Positions 1-5,728 of a DNA stretch of 7,910 bases are shown here, one piece after another (the first letter of the stretch is position 1; the number at the start of each line of letters is the position of its first letter). The stretch spans positions 1 through 7,910 of the forward strand of contig VFKS01000125.1 in the NCBI GenBank assembly GCA_009885425.1, written 5' to 3'. Both the position numbers and the translations under genes were made by a program. The notes beneath the pieces were generated by a model. That model made no database searches. It was not told where the DNA came from and saw only the letters and a program-made list of their open reading frames with translations. Source of the stretch: Novosphingobium sp. Lineage in GTDB: Bacteria > Pseudomonadota > Alphaproteobacteria > Sphingomonadales > Sphingomonadaceae.

Positions 1-309
1 AAGATCAAGAAGGGCGACAGCGTCGTCGTCCGCTCGGGCAAGGACAAGGGCCGCACCGGCACCGTCGTCCAGGTCATGCCCAAGGACGGCAAGGTGATCG
101 TCTCGGGGATGAACCAGCGGATCCGGCACACCAAGCCGACCCAGGGCGATCCCCAGGGCGGCAAGAAGGCGTTCGACGCGCCGATGCACATTTCGAAGGT
201 CGGTATCGCCGGCAAGGATGGCAAGCCGACCCGCGTTCGGTTCGAAGTGGCCAAGGACGGCAAGAAGGTTCGCGTCGCGGTCCGCGGCGGGGAGAAAATC
301 GATGGCTGA
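1..309 (+). CDS. rplX: 50S ribosomal protein L24, 5'-truncated
   Basis: L24 binds 23S rRNA early and helps start assembly of the large subunit. The frame is open from base 1 and gives 102 residues to a TGA at 307-309. The first visible residues ([10 protein letters not shown]) are the beginning of the KOW-type fold, so by comparison with the family only a few codons including the start lie outside the window. A Gly/Lys-rich stretch (SGKDKGRTG, visible residues 12-20) and the GMNQR segment (residues 36-40) are typical of L24. The stop overlaps the rplE start by 8 bp, which suggests translational coupling. Third codon positions are almost all G or C (about 91 percent by hand count), higher than in genes further down. 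Identification is secure; only the 5' end is missing. Confidence 0.96.
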   Translation, partial: KIKKGDSVVVRSGKDKGRTGTVVQVMPKDGKVIVSGMNQRIRHTKPTQGDPQGGKKAFDAPMHISKVGIAGKDGKPTRVRFEVAKDGKKVRVAVRGGEKIDG

Positions 310-883
310 GAATACCATGCCGCGGATGCGCACGCGCTACGACGAGGTGATCGTCGCCGCGATGATCGAGCGCTTCGGCTACAAGAACCGGATGGAAGTG
401 CCCCGGATCGACAAGATCGTGCTCAACATGGGCGTGGGCGAGGGCACCCAGGACCGCAAGAAGGTCACCACCGCCGCCGAGGAAATGGCGCTGATCTCGG
501 GCCAGCGCCCGGTGATCACCAAGGCCAAGAAGTCGGTCGCGCAGTTCAAGCTGCGCGAGGGCATGGCGATCGGCTGCAAGGTGACCATGCGGCGCGAGCG
601 GATGTACGAGTTCCTCGACCGCCTGATCACCGTGGCCATGCCGCGCATCCGCGATTTCCGCGGATTGAACCCGAAGAGCTTCGACGGGCGCGGCAACTAC
701 GCGATGGGTCTCAAGGAGCAGATCATCTTCCCCGAGATCAGCTACGAGAACATCGACAAGGTGCGCGGCATGGACATCATCGTCACCACCACCGCCAAGA
801 CCGACGACGAAGCGCGCGAGCTGCTCCGCCTGTTCGGTTTCCCGTTCCCCCAGGAAGCCGCTGAAGAGCAGCAGGCCGCCTGA
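302..883 (+). CDS. rplE: 50S ribosomal protein L5
   Basis: L5 binds 5S rRNA and forms part of the central protuberance of the large subunit, where it contacts the small subunit and the P-site tRNA. The product is 193 residues, slightly longer than the roughly 180 of E. coli because of a short charged C-terminal tail rich in Glu, Gln and Ala. Family landmarks are [10 protein letters not shown] (38-47), the [14 protein letters not shown] segment (67-80), [17 protein letters not shown] (117-133) and the LLRLFGFPF end (174-182). The ATG at 302 is chosen because GGGGAG (289-294) sits 7 bases upstream. An earlier in-frame ATG at 218 lies deep inside rplX and would add residues foreign to L5. GC at third positions is about 94 percent in the first third by hand count. 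Confidence 0.98.
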   Translation: MAENTMPRMRTRYDEVIVAAMIERFGYKNRMEVPRIDKIVLNMGVGEGTQDRKKVTTAAEEMALISGQRPVITKAKKSVAQFKLREGMAIGCKVTMRRERMYEFLDRLITVAMPRIRDFRGLNPKSFDGRGNYAMGLKEQIIFPEISYENIDKVRGMDIIVTTTAKTDDEARELLRLFGFPFPQEAAEEQQAA

Positions 884-913
884 GCACAAGTCTGAAGAAG
901 AGAGCTTAAGTCC

Positions 914-1219
914 ATGGCGAAACTGAGTTCCGTAAACAAAAACGAGCGGCGCAAGAAGCTCGTGAAGCAGTATGCCGGCAAGTATGCCGCGCTCAAGGCC
1001 CAGGCCGACGACAAGACGCTCGACGATGGCGAGCGCTTGATGGCGCGCCTGAAGATGGCCGAGCTTCCGCGCAATGCGAACCCCACCCGGGTGCGCAATC
1101 GTTGCGCCACCACCGGCCGCCCGCGCGGCTATTATCGCAAGTTCGGCCTTTGTCGGATCGAGCTGCGGGATAAAGGCAACAAGGGCCTTATCCCCGGCCT
1201 GACCAAGTCGAGCTGGTAA
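914..1219 (+). CDS. rpsN: 30S ribosomal protein S14, zinc-independent long form
   Basis: S14 lies in the head of the small subunit near the decoding region. The 101-residue length and the lack of CxxC pairs (only Cys64 and Cys80 are present) place it in the long, zinc-free class found in most proteobacteria rather than the short zinc-ribbon class. The conserved C-terminal half reads [20 protein letters not shown] (62-81), followed by the [10 protein letters not shown] end (92-101). The start at 914 has a purine-rich ribosome-binding region (GAAGAAGAGAG, about 894-904). The 30-bp gap to rplE is the largest spacer in this part of the operon and holds no clear hairpin. Codon use here is intermediate between the very G/C-ending rplX-rplE and the more mixed genes that follow. 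Confidence 0.98.
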   Translation: MAKLSSVNKNERRKKLVKQYAGKYAALKAQADDKTLDDGERLMARLKMAELPRNANPTRVRNRCATTGRPRGYYRKFGLCRIELRDKGNKGLIPGLTKSSW

Positions 1220-1229
1220 GGATCAAGGC

Positions 1230-1625
1230 ATGGCACTGACCGATCCCCTGGGTGATATGCTCACCCGTATCCGCAATGGCCAGCGTGCGAAGAAGGACTC
1301 TGTCCTTTCGCCGGCTTCGAAGCTGCGCGCCCGCGTGCTCGAAGTTCTGCAGCGCGAAGGCTATATCCGTGGCTATGCCGAGGACGCCACCGGCGCCCAT
1401 CCGCAGCTTCGGATTGAACTGAAGTATTTTGAAGGCGAACCGGCGATCAAACATGTCGCCCGCGTCTCCAAGCCAGGCCGCCGCGTCTATTCGGGTTCGA
1501 AAGAACTTCCGGTAGTGCGTAATGGCCTTGGTATCACCATCGTCTCGACGCCTCGCGGTGTGCTTTCGGATGCCGAAGCGCGCGCCCAGAACGTCGGTGG
1601 CGAAGTGCTGGCGGAGGTGTTCTGA
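1230..1625 (+). CDS. rpsH: 30S ribosomal protein S8
   Basis: S8 binds helix 21 of 16S rRNA and organises the central domain of the small subunit. In E. coli it also represses translation of its own operon. The 131-residue length is normal. The N-terminus [18 protein letters not shown] (1-18) and the C-terminal signature region from [16 protein letters not shown] (99-114) to the [10 protein letters not shown] end are diagnostic. The ATG at 1230 lies 10 bases after the rpsN stop, with AAGGA (1218-1222) as the ribosome-binding site. The TGA at 1623-1625 overlaps the rplF start in a TGATG junction. Third-position GC falls to about 66 percent here by hand count, well below rplX and rplE. Confidence 0.98.
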   Translation: MALTDPLGDMLTRIRNGQRAKKDSVLSPASKLRARVLEVLQREGYIRGYAEDATGAHPQLRIELKYFEGEPAIKHVARVSKPGRRVYSGSKELPVVRNGLGITIVSTPRGVLSDAEARAQNVGGEVLAEVF

Positions 1626-2158
1626 TGAGCCGCATTGGTAAACGTCCAGTGTCGATCCCGAGCGGCGTCAGCGCCGAAATCGCGGATGGCGCCCTCACTG
1701 TTAAGGGTCCGAAAGGCACTCTTTCACTGCGTCTGCGTGACGAAATCAGCTATACCGTCGATGGCGATGCCATCCTGGTGAAGCCGGCCAACGACAGCAA
1801 GGCGGCGCGTGCCTTTTGGGGCATGCAGCGCACCATGGTCGATAATCTGGTCACCGGGGTCACCCAGGGCTATACCAAGGTGCTTGAAATCAACGGTGTT
1901 GGTTACCGTGCCAATTCTCAGGGCAAGAACCTGAAATTGCAGCTCGGCTACAGCCACGATGTCGATTTCTCGATCCCTGAAGGCATCGAGATCAAGACGC
2001 CGGATAACACCACGATTGAAATCAGCGGGATCGACAAGCAGAAGGTCGGTCAGGTTGCTGCCGAGATCCGCCGTTGGCGCAAGCCCGAGCCTTATAAGGG
2101 CAAGGGGATCAAGTACCGCGGCGAGTACATCTTCCGCAAGGAAGGGAAGAAGAAGTAA
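1625..2158 (+). CDS. rplF: 50S ribosomal protein L6
   Basis: L6 binds 23S rRNA near the sarcin-ricin loop, close to where elongation factors dock. The 177-residue product has the normal length and two-domain character. It begins MSRIGKRPV, carries NGVGYRA (90-96), and has the C-terminal L6 signature PEPYKGKGI (154-162) followed by a basic tail ending in GKKK. The start overlaps the rpsH stop by one base. GGAGGT (1613-1618) lies 6 bases upstream and is the clearest Shine-Dalgarno sequence in the + strand operon, so initiation need not depend on coupling alone. The stop overlaps the next start in a TAATG junction. Mixed third-position use (about 68 percent GC in the first 69 codons by hand count) matches rpsH. 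Confidence 0.98.
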   Translation: MSRIGKRPVSIPSGVSAEIADGALTVKGPKGTLSLRLRDEISYTVDGDAILVKPANDSKAARAFWGMQRTMVDNLVTGVTQGYTKVLEINGVGYRANSQGKNLKLQLGYSHDVDFSIPEGIEIKTPDNTTIEISGIDKQKVGQVAAEIRRWRKPEPYKGKGIKYRGEYIFRKEGKKK

Positions 2159-2499
2159 TGGCCAAGCTGTCTCTTTTCGAGCGCCGTCGTCGGCGCGTTC
2201 GCACCGCCCTCAAGGCGCATTCCGGTGGCCGCCCGCGGCTTTCGGTGCACCGCTCGGGTCGTCACATCTACGCCCAGATCATCGACGATGCTGCTGGCCG
2301 GACCGTGGTTGCCGCCAATTCGCTTGGCACCAAGGTCGGCGCGAACGTCGATGCTGCAACCGTAGTCGGCAAGGCGCTGGCTGAAGCGGCCAAGAAGGCT
2401 GGCGTGACCACCGTCGTGTTTGATCGCGGCGGCTTCCTGTTCCATGGCCGCGTGAAAGCGCTGGCCGATGCCGCCCGCGAAGGCGGGCTGGAGTTCTAA
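2158..2499 (+). CDS. rplR: 50S ribosomal protein L18
   Basis: L18 binds 5S rRNA and, with L5, ties it to the large subunit. The 113-residue product has the family's basic N-terminus (FERRRRRVR, 7-15), then [20 protein letters not shown] (25-44) and the highly conserved end [19 protein letters not shown] (88-106) finishing in GLEF. The start is the ATG of a one-base TAATG overlap with rplF. The preceding purine-rich stretch coding for the lysine tail of L6 (GGAAGGGAAGAAGAAG, about 2140-2155) can serve as ribosome-binding site. The TAA at 2497-2499 is one base before rpsE. Confidence 0.98.
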   Translation: MAKLSLFERRRRRVRTALKAHSGGRPRLSVHRSGRHIYAQIIDDAAGRTVVAANSLGTKVGANVDAATVVGKALAEAAKKAGVTTVVFDRGGFLFHGRVKALADAAREGGLEF

Positions 2500-2500
2500 A

Positions 2501-3238
2501 ATGGTTGATGAAGCAAACAAAGAAGCTGGCGTCGTAACCGAAGCCGTAAGCGCCGAAGCCGCTGCCCCCACCGAAGGTGGTGATCGTGGTGGCCGTGGTC
2601 GTGGCCGTGGCGGCAATGACCGCAATGCTGGCGGTGATCGTGGCGGCCGTGGCCGTGGACGCGATGATCGCGGTCGGGGCCGTGGTGGTGACGATGACGG
2701 CGGTGAAGAACTGATTGAAAAGCTGGTTCACATCAACCGCGTCTCCAAGACCGTCAAGGGCGGCAAGCGCTTTGGCTTTGCCGCGCTGGTCGTGGTTGGC
2801 GATGGCAAGGGCCGGGTTGGCTTTGGTCACGGCAAGGCGCGCGAAGTGCCTGAAGCGATCACCAAGGCAACCTCTGCTGCCAAGAAGAAGATGATCCGCG
2901 TTCCGCTCAAGGAAGGGCGCACGCTCCACCATGACGGCAAGGGTCACTTTGGCGCCGGTAACGTCAATGTCCGTTCGGCTCCGGCCGGGACCGGGATCAT
3001 CGCCGGCGGCCCGATGCGCGCTGTCTTTGAAAGCCTGGGCGTTGCCGACGTGGTGACCAAGTCGGTCGGTACTTCGAACCCTTACAACATGATCCGCGCC
3101 ACGTTCGATGCGCTGAGCGAACAGACTTCGCCGAAGTCGGTTGCACAGCGTCGCGGCAAGAAGGTTGCTGATCTGCTGGGTCGTGCCGGCGTGAGCGCGG
3201 TAGAGGCTCAGGCCGCTGCTGACGCGATTGTGGAGTAA
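2501..3238 (+). CDS. rpsE: 30S ribosomal protein S5 with Arg/Gly-rich N-terminal extension
   Basis: S5 supports decoding fidelity and helps form the mRNA entry channel. The ATG at 2501 is chosen because GGAG (2490-2493) lies 7 bases upstream; a longer frame would run into rplR. The product is 245 residues, about 78 more than E. coli S5. The conserved core starts near residue 69 ([13 protein letters not shown]). It has the double-stranded RNA-binding part ([19 protein letters not shown], 86-104) and the C-terminal domain ([18 protein letters not shown], 163-180; [15 protein letters not shown], 191-205). The added N-terminus has an acidic/Ala-rich start (1-25), then a low-complexity Arg/Gly region (about 26-63) with [11 protein letters not shown] twice at an 18-residue interval, then an acidic DDDGGEE junction. 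As I recall the family, RG-rich extensions occur in S5 of Sphingomonadales; their role is not known to me. Confidence 0.97.
   Translation: MVDEANKEAGVVTEAVSAEAAAPTEGGDRGGRGRGRGGNDRNAGGDRGGRGRGRDDRGRGRGGDDDGGEELIEKLVHINRVSKTVKGGKRFGFAALVVVGDGKGRVGFGHGKAREVPEAITKATSAAKKKMIRVPLKEGRTLHHDGKGHFGAGNVNVRSAPAGTGIIAGGPMRAVFESLGVADVVTKSVGTSNPYNMIRATFDALSEQTSPKSVAQRRGKKVADLLGRAGVSAVEAQAAADAIVE
2576..2662 (+). repeat. Direct repeat coding [11 protein letters not shown] in S5
   Basis: Two 33-base copies (2576-2608 and 2630-2662), 54 bases apart start to start, code for the same 11 residues. They differ mostly at third positions (GGT versus GGC, CGT versus CGC), so the duplication is old or kept by selection on the protein. 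The spacer codes GGNDRNA, itself a degenerate version of the unit. Confidence 0.85.
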
Positions 3239-3244
3239 CAGATC

Positions 3245-3421
3245 ATGGCGAAGATCAAGATCAAGCAGATCGGTTCGCCGATCCGTCGTCCTTTTACTCA
3301 GAAGCAGATCCTGATCGGTCTGGGGCTGGGCAAGATGAACCGGGTGGTTGAACTCGAAGACACCGCCGAAGTGCGCGGGGCGATCGCCAAGCTGCCGCAT
3401 ATGGTGGCCGTGGTTGACTGA
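3245..3421 (+). CDS. rpmD: 50S ribosomal protein L30
   Basis: L30 is a small protein of the large subunit that contacts 23S rRNA. The 58-residue product has the normal bacterial length and a clear L30 pattern: [15 protein letters not shown] (1-15), then [18 protein letters not shown] (23-40) and the end PHMVAVVD (51-58). The ATG at 3245 has GGAG (3232-3235) 9 bases upstream, overlapping the end of rpsE. The gap to rpsE is 6 bases. In the usual spc order rplO follows at once; here the stop is followed after 23 bases by a terminator hairpin and then a gene on the opposite strand, so this is the last gene of its transcription unit. Confidence 0.97.
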   Translation: MAKIKIKQIGSPIRRPFTQKQILIGLGLGKMNRVVELEDTAEVRGAIAKLPHMVAVVD

Positions 3422-3444
3422 TTTCAGTTAGCTGCAAGCACTTT

Positions 3445-3476
3445 AAAAGGGCTCCGGAGCGATCCGGGGCCCTTTT
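3445..3476. terminator. Bidirectional intrinsic terminator between rpmD and the - strand membrane gene
   Basis: Arms at 3445-3457 (AAAAGGGCTCCGG) and 3464-3476 (CCGGGGCCCTTTT) form a 13-bp stem with one G-U pair and a 6-base loop. The T run on the + strand and the A run at the left arm give a short U tract in either direction. It lies 23 bases after the rpmD stop and, on the other strand, just past the stop of the membrane gene, as expected for a shared terminator of convergent units. The U tract is short (four), so efficiency is uncertain. Confidence 0.85.
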
Positions 3477-3477
3477 G

Positions 3478-4965
3478 CTATCGGCAATCGCCCCAGACCA
3501 GCACCTGATCGGCTCTTAGCCGCTCGGGCGCTTCGGTTTTTGCCACCAGTTGGCAGCTGGTGGTCACATAGGCTGCCACAGCGGCATAGGTTTCCGCGTT
3601 GATCGGTCCATCGCGCGGTTCGCTGGTCATCACCACCACACCGGGGCGGGCGGTGAGCACCCGTTGAACTTCGGCCAGAGTGTTCAGGTGGCTCACGTCC
3701 CGCTCGATCGCATGATAGAGATGCGCCGGAAAGGCGAGCGGCGAGGGGAACGGCTTGTCTGTGAGCGTGTAGAGGAATGGCGGGCCTTCATAGACCAGCA
3801 GCGCGCGTTCCCCGCCATGCTGTTTGATCGCGGCGGCCAACGTGGCCATGGCCGCCTTGGACCGTTCGGTGTGGGCATAGTCGATGGGCGGAGCTTCGCG
3901 ATAGGCCAGGAGGCAAACGGCAGCTGTTGCGGCCGGCCCGATCCACTTGCGCGAGAGGAATGCTCCGCCTGCGACGCACAGCGGCACCAGCAGCGGCAAG
4001 GCATAGTGGCGGTGGAAATAGGGGAAGGCGGCGAGCCCGATCAACGCAGCAAAAATCCACCAGCCGGTAAAACGCCGCGCATCGTCTTTGAGATCGAGCC
4101 AGCCGAACGCGGCCACCGCCAGCAACGGGGCAAGGCTGGCCAGCATCAGCCGCAAGCGGATCTGGGCCGAATAGGGCTCCCAGCGGTCGGCGGAGAGGTT
4201 GGCCCCGGTCATTGCCTGCCAGAACTCGCTCCAGTGCCCGGCCGCCGCGTAGCTCGCTGCAATTGCCAAAGTGGGCAGCGCGCCAATCAAGGCCCAACGG
4301 GGGCCGAACCGCAGGCGCTGCGGCGCCGGCAGCAGCGCCAACGCATAGAGCCCCAGAAATGCCGCCTCAAACAGCGCGGTGGTCTTGATCGTGATGGCCA
4401 GTCCTGCGCTCAGCATCGCCAGCGGCACCGCGATCGGGATCGTTCCTGCGCGCAGGGCCGGGGCCGAGCGGGCGACCAGTAACGCGGCGAGGGCTATGAA
4501 CAGGTTATAGAACACCGGGGTCTGACCGCCAAAACCTTGAAAGGCGCTGAGCAGGAACAGATAGGCGAGGCCTGCGCCCAGCGCGCCCTGCCAGTCGCTC
4601 CACAGCGCGGCGATCCGCCCGATCAGCCAGGCGGTCAGCGTCGCGAACAGCGCTGCAGCCAGCTGATAGGTAACCGGTGCCGAGGAAATCCCCGCAATCA
4701 GATAGTACAGCGCAAACAGTCCGAATGGTTTGCGGTCCCAGACATCGACATAGGGCAGCGCGCCGTGGTGCATTGCGTTGCCGGCCGTGAAATAGAACGC
4801 CTCGTCGATGAACAGGTTGGGATCGCCAAAGGTATAACCGCGAAGCAGCAGCGCTGCGACAAGCAGTACCAGCAGTTGCAGCAGGCTATTGCGAAACAAG
4901 GACAACCGGCGTTCCTGTGTTGAAGGCGATGGACGCAGTCCAGCATTGCCGCGCGGCCGCGACAA
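3478..4965 (-). CDS. Polytopic membrane protein, GT39/ArnT-like glycosyltransferase candidate
   Basis: This looks like a GT-C glycosyltransferase of the GT39/ArnT/PMT type, enzymes that use a polyprenyl-phosphate-linked sugar on the periplasmic face of the inner membrane. Numbering is from the TTG at 4965 (495 residues). A hydrophobic helix (about 27-43) is followed by a loop with Asp54-Glu55 (LFIDEAFYFTAGNAM), the usual place of the catalytic acid, and by LPYVDVWDRKPFG (70-82), matching the family's DxWxxKPP-like motif. About ten more hydrophobic segments follow to residue 354, including HRHYALPLLVPL (318-329), then a soluble C-terminal domain of about 140 residues. The stop TAG abuts the shared terminator. 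The start is unclear: no ATG precedes residue 65; TTG at 4965 lacks a ribosome-binding site, TTG at 4905 has AGGA 7 bases upstream, and an in-frame ATA at 5010 has a perfect one. Substrate cannot be inferred; no sugar or lipid genes are nearby. Confidence 0.8.
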   Translation of the reverse strand: MSRPRGNAGLRPSPSTQERRLSLFRNSLLQLLVLLVAALLLRGYTFGDPNLFIDEAFYFTAGNAMHHGALPYVDVWDRKPFGLFALYYLIAGISSAPVTYQLAAALFATLTAWLIGRIAALWSDWQGALGAGLAYLFLLSAFQGFGGQTPVFYNLFIALAALLVARSAPALRAGTIPIAVPLAMLSAGLAITIKTTALFEAAFLGLYALALLPAPQRLRFGPRWALIGALPTLAIAASYAAAGHWSEFWQAMTGANLSADRWEPYSAQIRLRLMLASLAPLLAVAAFGWLDLKDDARRFTGWWIFAALIGLAAFPYFHRHYALPLLVPLCVAGGAFLSRKWIGPAATAAVCLLAYREAPPIDYAHTERSKAAMATLAAAIKQHGGERALLVYEGPPFLYTLTDKPFPSPLAFPAHLYHAIERDVSHLNTLAEVQRVLTARPGVVVMTSEPRDGPINAETYAAVAAYVTTSCQLVAKTEAPERLRADQVLVWGDCR

Positions 4966-4984
4966 AGCAAGGTGCGAAAGGGGG

Positions 4985-5013
4985 GTGACATTCCCTGTAG
5001 CTTCGCTTATGCG
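4985..5013 (+). promoter_or_regulatory. Candidate promoter for rplO
   Basis: GTGACA (4985-4990) matches the TTGACA -35 consensus at five of six positions. After 17 bases comes TATGCG (5008-5013), which keeps only the first three bases of TATAAT. Transcription would start near 5020, leaving a leader of about 38 bases to the rplO ATG. rplO is cut off from the upstream operon by a terminator and an opposing gene, so a promoter is needed here, and this is the best candidate I see. It is unproven. Confidence 0.45.
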
Positions 5014-5017
5014 CGCG

Positions 5018-5023
5018 CCTCCT
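5018..5023 (-). promoter_or_regulatory. Perfect Shine-Dalgarno AGGAGG facing an in-frame ATA
   Basis: On the - strand AGGAGG is followed after 7 bases by ATA (5010-5008), in frame with the membrane protein and with no stop between. This is the strongest ribosome-binding sequence near that gene, yet it does not point to an ordinary start codon. Either initiation occurs at AUA, an ancestral ATG was lost, a base is misread, or the match is chance. Confidence 0.45.
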
Positions 5024-5057
5024 ATCAGCGCGACTAAAGCGAAAGCGAGTGCACGAC

Positions 5058-5585
5058 ATGAAACTGAATGATATCCGCGACAACAATGGTGCCCGCAAAT
5101 CCCGTATGCGGGTTGGCCGGGGCATCGGCTCGGGCAAGGGCAAGACCGCCGGGCGCGGCCAGAAGGGCGCCAAGGCGCGTTCGGGCGTCAGCGTCAACGG
5201 CTTCGAAGGCGGCCAGATGCCGCTGCACATGCGGATCCCGAAGCGCGGCTTTAACAACATTTTCGCCAAGGATTTCGCTGAAGTGAACCTTGGCCTGATC
5301 CAGAAGGCGATCGAAGCTGGCAAGCTTGATGCCAAGGCCGTGATCGATCACGCCGCATTGAAGGCAGCCGGTCTGGCCCGCGGCGGCAAGGATGGCGTTC
5401 GCCTGCTCGGCAAGGGTGAACTGACTGCCAAGGTCAAGTTCTTCGTCCACGGCGTTTCGGCTGGAGCCAAGGCTGCGGTCGAAAAGGCTGGTGGTTCGGT
5501 TGAACTGCCCGAAGCTGGCCCCAGCGAACACGAAAAGAAGACCGCGCGGCGCGAGGTCAACAAGGCCGCCAAGGCCGCCAAGTAA
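5058..5585 (+). CDS. rplO: 50S ribosomal protein L15
   Basis: L15 is a late-assembling large-subunit protein with a long basic extension reaching into 23S rRNA. The ATG at 5058 gives [16 protein letters not shown], the standard start of L15. A GTG nine bases upstream would add three residues not usual in the family. The 175-residue product has the Gly/Arg/Lys-rich N-terminal arm ([19 protein letters not shown], 19-37), [18 protein letters not shown] (48-65) and the C-terminal domain around [19 protein letters not shown] (116-134). It ends in a longer Lys/Ala-rich tail (160-175), compared with about 144 residues in E. coli. The ribosome-binding site is weak (GCGAG, 5045-5049). It stands alone: divergent from the membrane gene upstream and followed by a terminator candidate instead of running straight into secY. 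Confidence 0.97.
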   Translation: MKLNDIRDNNGARKSRMRVGRGIGSGKGKTAGRGQKGAKARSGVSVNGFEGGQMPLHMRIPKRGFNNIFAKDFAEVNLGLIQKAIEAGKLDAKAVIDHAALKAAGLARGGKDGVRLLGKGELTAKVKFFVHGVSAGAKAAVEKAGGSVELPEAGPSEHEKKTARREVNKAAKAAK

Positions 5586-5598
5586 GCCAGCCAACCAG

Positions 5599-5626
5599 AT
5601 CCCCGCCCGAAAGTGGCGGGGATTTT
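5599..5626 (+). terminator. Intrinsic terminator candidate after rplO
   Basis: ATCCCCGCC (5599-5607) and GGCGGGGAT (5615-5623) form a perfect 9-bp GC-rich stem with a 7-base loop, followed by a run of four T (5623-5626). It starts 13 bases after the rplO stop. The short T tract leaves open whether it terminates fully or only reduces read-through into secY. Confidence 0.7.
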
Positions 5627-5637
5627 GGCTTGGGGGG

Positions 5638-5670
5638 TTCGACTTCGCGGCAGGCTCCCTATATGGAGCC
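5638..5670 (+). promoter_or_regulatory. Candidate secY promoter with dyad around the -10 box
   Basis: TATATG (5660-5665) matches four of six -10 bases; read as CTATAT (5659-5664) it fits the alphaproteobacterial form. The possible -35 TTCGAC (5638-5643) is poor and its spacing short (15-16 bases). A perfect inverted repeat, GGCTCC (5653-5658) and GGAGCC (5665-5670), brackets the -10 core, as an operator might. The transcript would carry a leader of about 55-60 bases before secY. Confidence 0.4.
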
Positions 5671-5728
5671 CGAAACTCCACGCGAGCGGGTCCGATAGAC
5701 CGGCATTCAGACAAGGCATTACGTTCCG

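Noticed and set aside
260..330. S8-binding repressor hairpin at the rplX-rplE junction, as in E. coli
   Set aside because: I could not find a convincing copy of the 16S helix 21 core there by eye; a covariance-model search would decide.
74..889. - strand open frame (271 codons) opposite rplX and rplE
   Set aside because: Antisense shadow with His/Arg-rich composition, caused by the lack of A/T-ending codons on the coding strand.
2279..3400. Long - strand open frame (373 codons) across rplR, rpsE and rpmD
   Set aside because: It is antisense to three secure ribosomal genes, and its Thr/Ala/Ile low-complexity part is the reverse reading of the S5 Arg/Gly repeat.
3550..4482. Long + strand open frame (310 codons) opposite the membrane gene
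   Set aside because: Its product is rich in Arg, Gln, Gly and Cys without any fold or motif, typical of the antisense of a high-GC gene; the - strand product has clear membrane segments and family motifs.
4980..4985. Run of six G in the divergent region as a phase-variation tract
   Set aside because: Six bases is short for slippage control and it is not placed within a coding start or a clear promoter spacer.
5049..5057. GTG at 5049 as the rplO start
   Set aside because: It would add Met-His-Asp before the family's standard MKLND start, and has no better ribosome-binding site.
3421..5057. Transposon or phage origin of the inserted membrane gene
   Set aside because: No terminal inverted repeats, target-site duplication, transposase or integrase is visible at either edge, and its base composition resembles its neighbours.
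5688..5703. Small hairpin GGTC-CGATA-GACC in the secY leader
   Set aside because: Only a 4-bp stem, which is expected by chance in sequence this GC-rich.
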